Source: Siphonodentalium dalli
Taxonomy: Eukaryota > Mollusca > Scaphopoda > Gadilida > Siphonodentaliidae
NCBI GenBank assembly: GCA_032622095.1
Contig: CP136067.1
Span: forward strand, 51,375,899 to 51,439,898
Length of the DNA stretch: 64,000 nucleotides
Direction of reading: 5' to 3'
A program made the position numbers and the translations under genes. This document shows, piece after piece, positions 62,042-64,000 of this stretch. The notes beneath the pieces were generated by a model. The model saw nothing but the letters and a program-made list of their open reading frames with translations. It had not been told where the DNA came from and did no database searches. Numbering within the stretch: the stretch's first letter is position 1; every line of letters begins with the position of its first letter.

Positions 62042-63072
62042 TATGTGTACATCCTGCATGCATGTGAACTAGGGCACGAATGAATGGATCGAATAATGTT
62101 TGGTCAATTAATGTAGTTGTCCATAAATATTCATTCGTGGGAGGAGCTAGCGGTTGGTATATATGAGAAAACCTGCCGAAAAGATTATTCTATAATTATA
62201 ATACATACGAAGCATACATTATTTTCGCATTTAATTATGAAAAATATTTTCAAGTATCACCAAAATGAAAACAGTGTTATAATCATCGATGAATTTCCAT
62301 CATCATTGCGCAAATCTAAATCTCAGTACATTGTGTTTTGAAAAAAAACACCGATGTTCGAAAATATGCAATTTAACACTGAAAGTATATGCGGATATTA
62401 AAAGTAGTGTGAACAAAGAATATCCAATACAAAAAGTAACTGTCTCAGTCGCTGATTGGTAGAAAATATCTGCTAATAATGTATTTGATTGACAGCCGTG
62501 AAAAGATCCAAGGACGTGCCCAAAACAGCATCAACCGAACTCATATATCCCAGGCTGTTTTGGACAGAAGACTTGGTCTATTGTTCACAGTGCTGATTGA
62601 GAAGTTTGTTGCTCCATGGTACAATTGTTTGGATGGTATATTTCAAGTATCGATATAGTGAATTATCATGAAACCATCAACTATATATTTACATAGCCTC
62701 AATGTGTGTTACGCTATATCCTATTCCGCGATTGGTCAAATGTATCATGCGTTTGGTGTACCAATAAAACAACACGACGTCACATCTTGTTTATCTAGAT
62801 GACGCAAATAGGTATGTATGGGTGTTCCATGCTACATCGCATCGCAGTCCAAATTTATACATTCACTGTCAATTTATTATTGTCAACCATCACAATACTA
62901 TGGATATTTCAGTCGAAGGGAGATGGTCACAATCAGCCATTGACTTATTGCCAAATCCCTTTACAATTATATCTTTCTTATACTGTATGTTGTCTATTTT
63001 GAATATATATACTTATATTGGGAATAAAATATTTAAAGTAAATAGGTATGTAGAATACATGTGCGTGTTTTA

Positions 63073-63410
63073 AGTGTGTGGCAATAGACTAACCAATCGT
63101 TAATTCATAGGAAGAATATTGGGCTAACTTACATCGCTCCATGGTATATGTATACTATCCAAATCGGAGACAGATATGTCACAATACACTCAGTTTATAG
63201 AAATTAGTCAAGAAAAGGCTATATAAAGGTAGATATAATAACTGGGCGAGCTTTGAGTGTGCGCCAACAGACTAATCGATAGTTAATTCATAGGCTTAAT
63301 ATTGGGCTAACTTACAGTGCGGGGTAGTATAATATCCAAATTGCAGACAGCTATGTCACACAATACTGAATTTATAAAACAGATTAGTAAAGAAAAGCTA
63401 TATAAACAAA
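63073..63410 (+). repeat. ~180-bp tandem duplication
   Basis: agtgtgtggcaatagactaa ... gttaattcatagg ... atattgggctaacttaca ... gctatataaa appears at 63073-63235 and again at 63257-63405 with moderate divergence. The sequence beyond, to 64000, shows no gene or clear repeat. Confidence 0.8.
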
Positions 63411-64000
63411 TGATATATATGTATGTGTGTGTCCGTTATAGACTCGAAAACGGCCCTACCGATTGAGTCTAAACTTGCTACATAGGGTCGGGTTACCCTT
63501 ATAGTATAATATACATTGAAAATCGTGTTGACTAAAATGTCTACTCAACACGTTGAGTGATAATCTGTCGAGAGGATTGTATTCAGCGATTGAGTAATGA
63601 CCACTCAACAATGACATATCAGCATACAGGTGTCGGATTTAATGAGCACGTGCATTAAAAGTTATAGGAACAACAGCTCAATCAAAAGAAGTGTGCATCT
63701 TTATGGTAGTCATTTCGAGATGGCTATTCTGCGTTACCAGTGGTAGCGTAGATTAAACATCTCGTAAAGGCTACCATTACCACATATATGTTATCTATAG
63801 ATGCAACATTGAAATGGGAGGAGTTTGCAGATAGGTATACTAGAACTTCATACGTTCATCATCTCATAAAAGAGTATACATTTGGAAGATACGGCTCTTA
63901 TGGCATGGACGCTACCGACAATCCAGACATGAATCAAATTATATAATATCTTCCATCAGGCCATTATCAGATACCATATCGGGAGGTTCATTGATTTCCC

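Overview
This window is AT-rich, intron-rich and dense with repeats, as expected of an invertebrate animal genome, most likely a bivalve or related marine mollusc. The reasons are the many short dispersed repeats ending in GGACGGAC-type tracts, the mix of hAT, Helitron and LINE remnants, and a marine-invertebrate repeat-protein family near 15 kb. The species is inferred from style only; no search was run. No bacterial gene structure, rRNA, tRNA or CRISPR array was seen.

One host gene is clear. Five consecutive coding exons of an SLC22-type organic ion transporter lie on the minus strand: 60211-60077, 59484-59402, 26111-25991, 24792-24720 and 24030-23809. All junctions that can be checked have canonical GT/AG sites and matching phases. 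The exons cover the second half of the protein, from about transmembrane helix 7 to the stop codon. One intron of about 33 kb (26112-59401) fills the middle of the window and holds most of the repeats. The 5' exons lie beyond 64 kb.

The left third (1-18 kb) is accessory. It contains satellites (2.1-3.8 kb), a fold-back element at 3.95-7.56 kb with a 42-bp satellite in its centre, a young element at 8.2-11.6 kb, and an older inverted-duplication element at 12.1-17.8 kb. The young element is the most interesting object. It has arms of about 715 bp that are nearly identical, TG...CA termini and a perfect 6-bp target duplication (GCGGGT). It carries no transposase, but a C2H2 zinc-finger ORF, a small ORF, and an ORF with an F-box-like start, between a TATA box and a poly(A) signal. 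The 12.1-17.8 kb element holds two decayed, oppositely oriented copies of a repeat-protein gene and a PIF1-like helicase relic.

The region 18-24 kb holds a decayed LINE ORF1 that runs into a LINE-like 3' tail without a recognisable ORF2. In the large intron are three hAT elements with identifiable 8-bp target duplications (one nested inside another), a short Helitron, several terminal-inverted-repeat families and tandem arrays. A pair of 450-bp elements lies at 60.2 and 61.6 kb; the first ends 30 bp upstream of an SLC22 splice acceptor.
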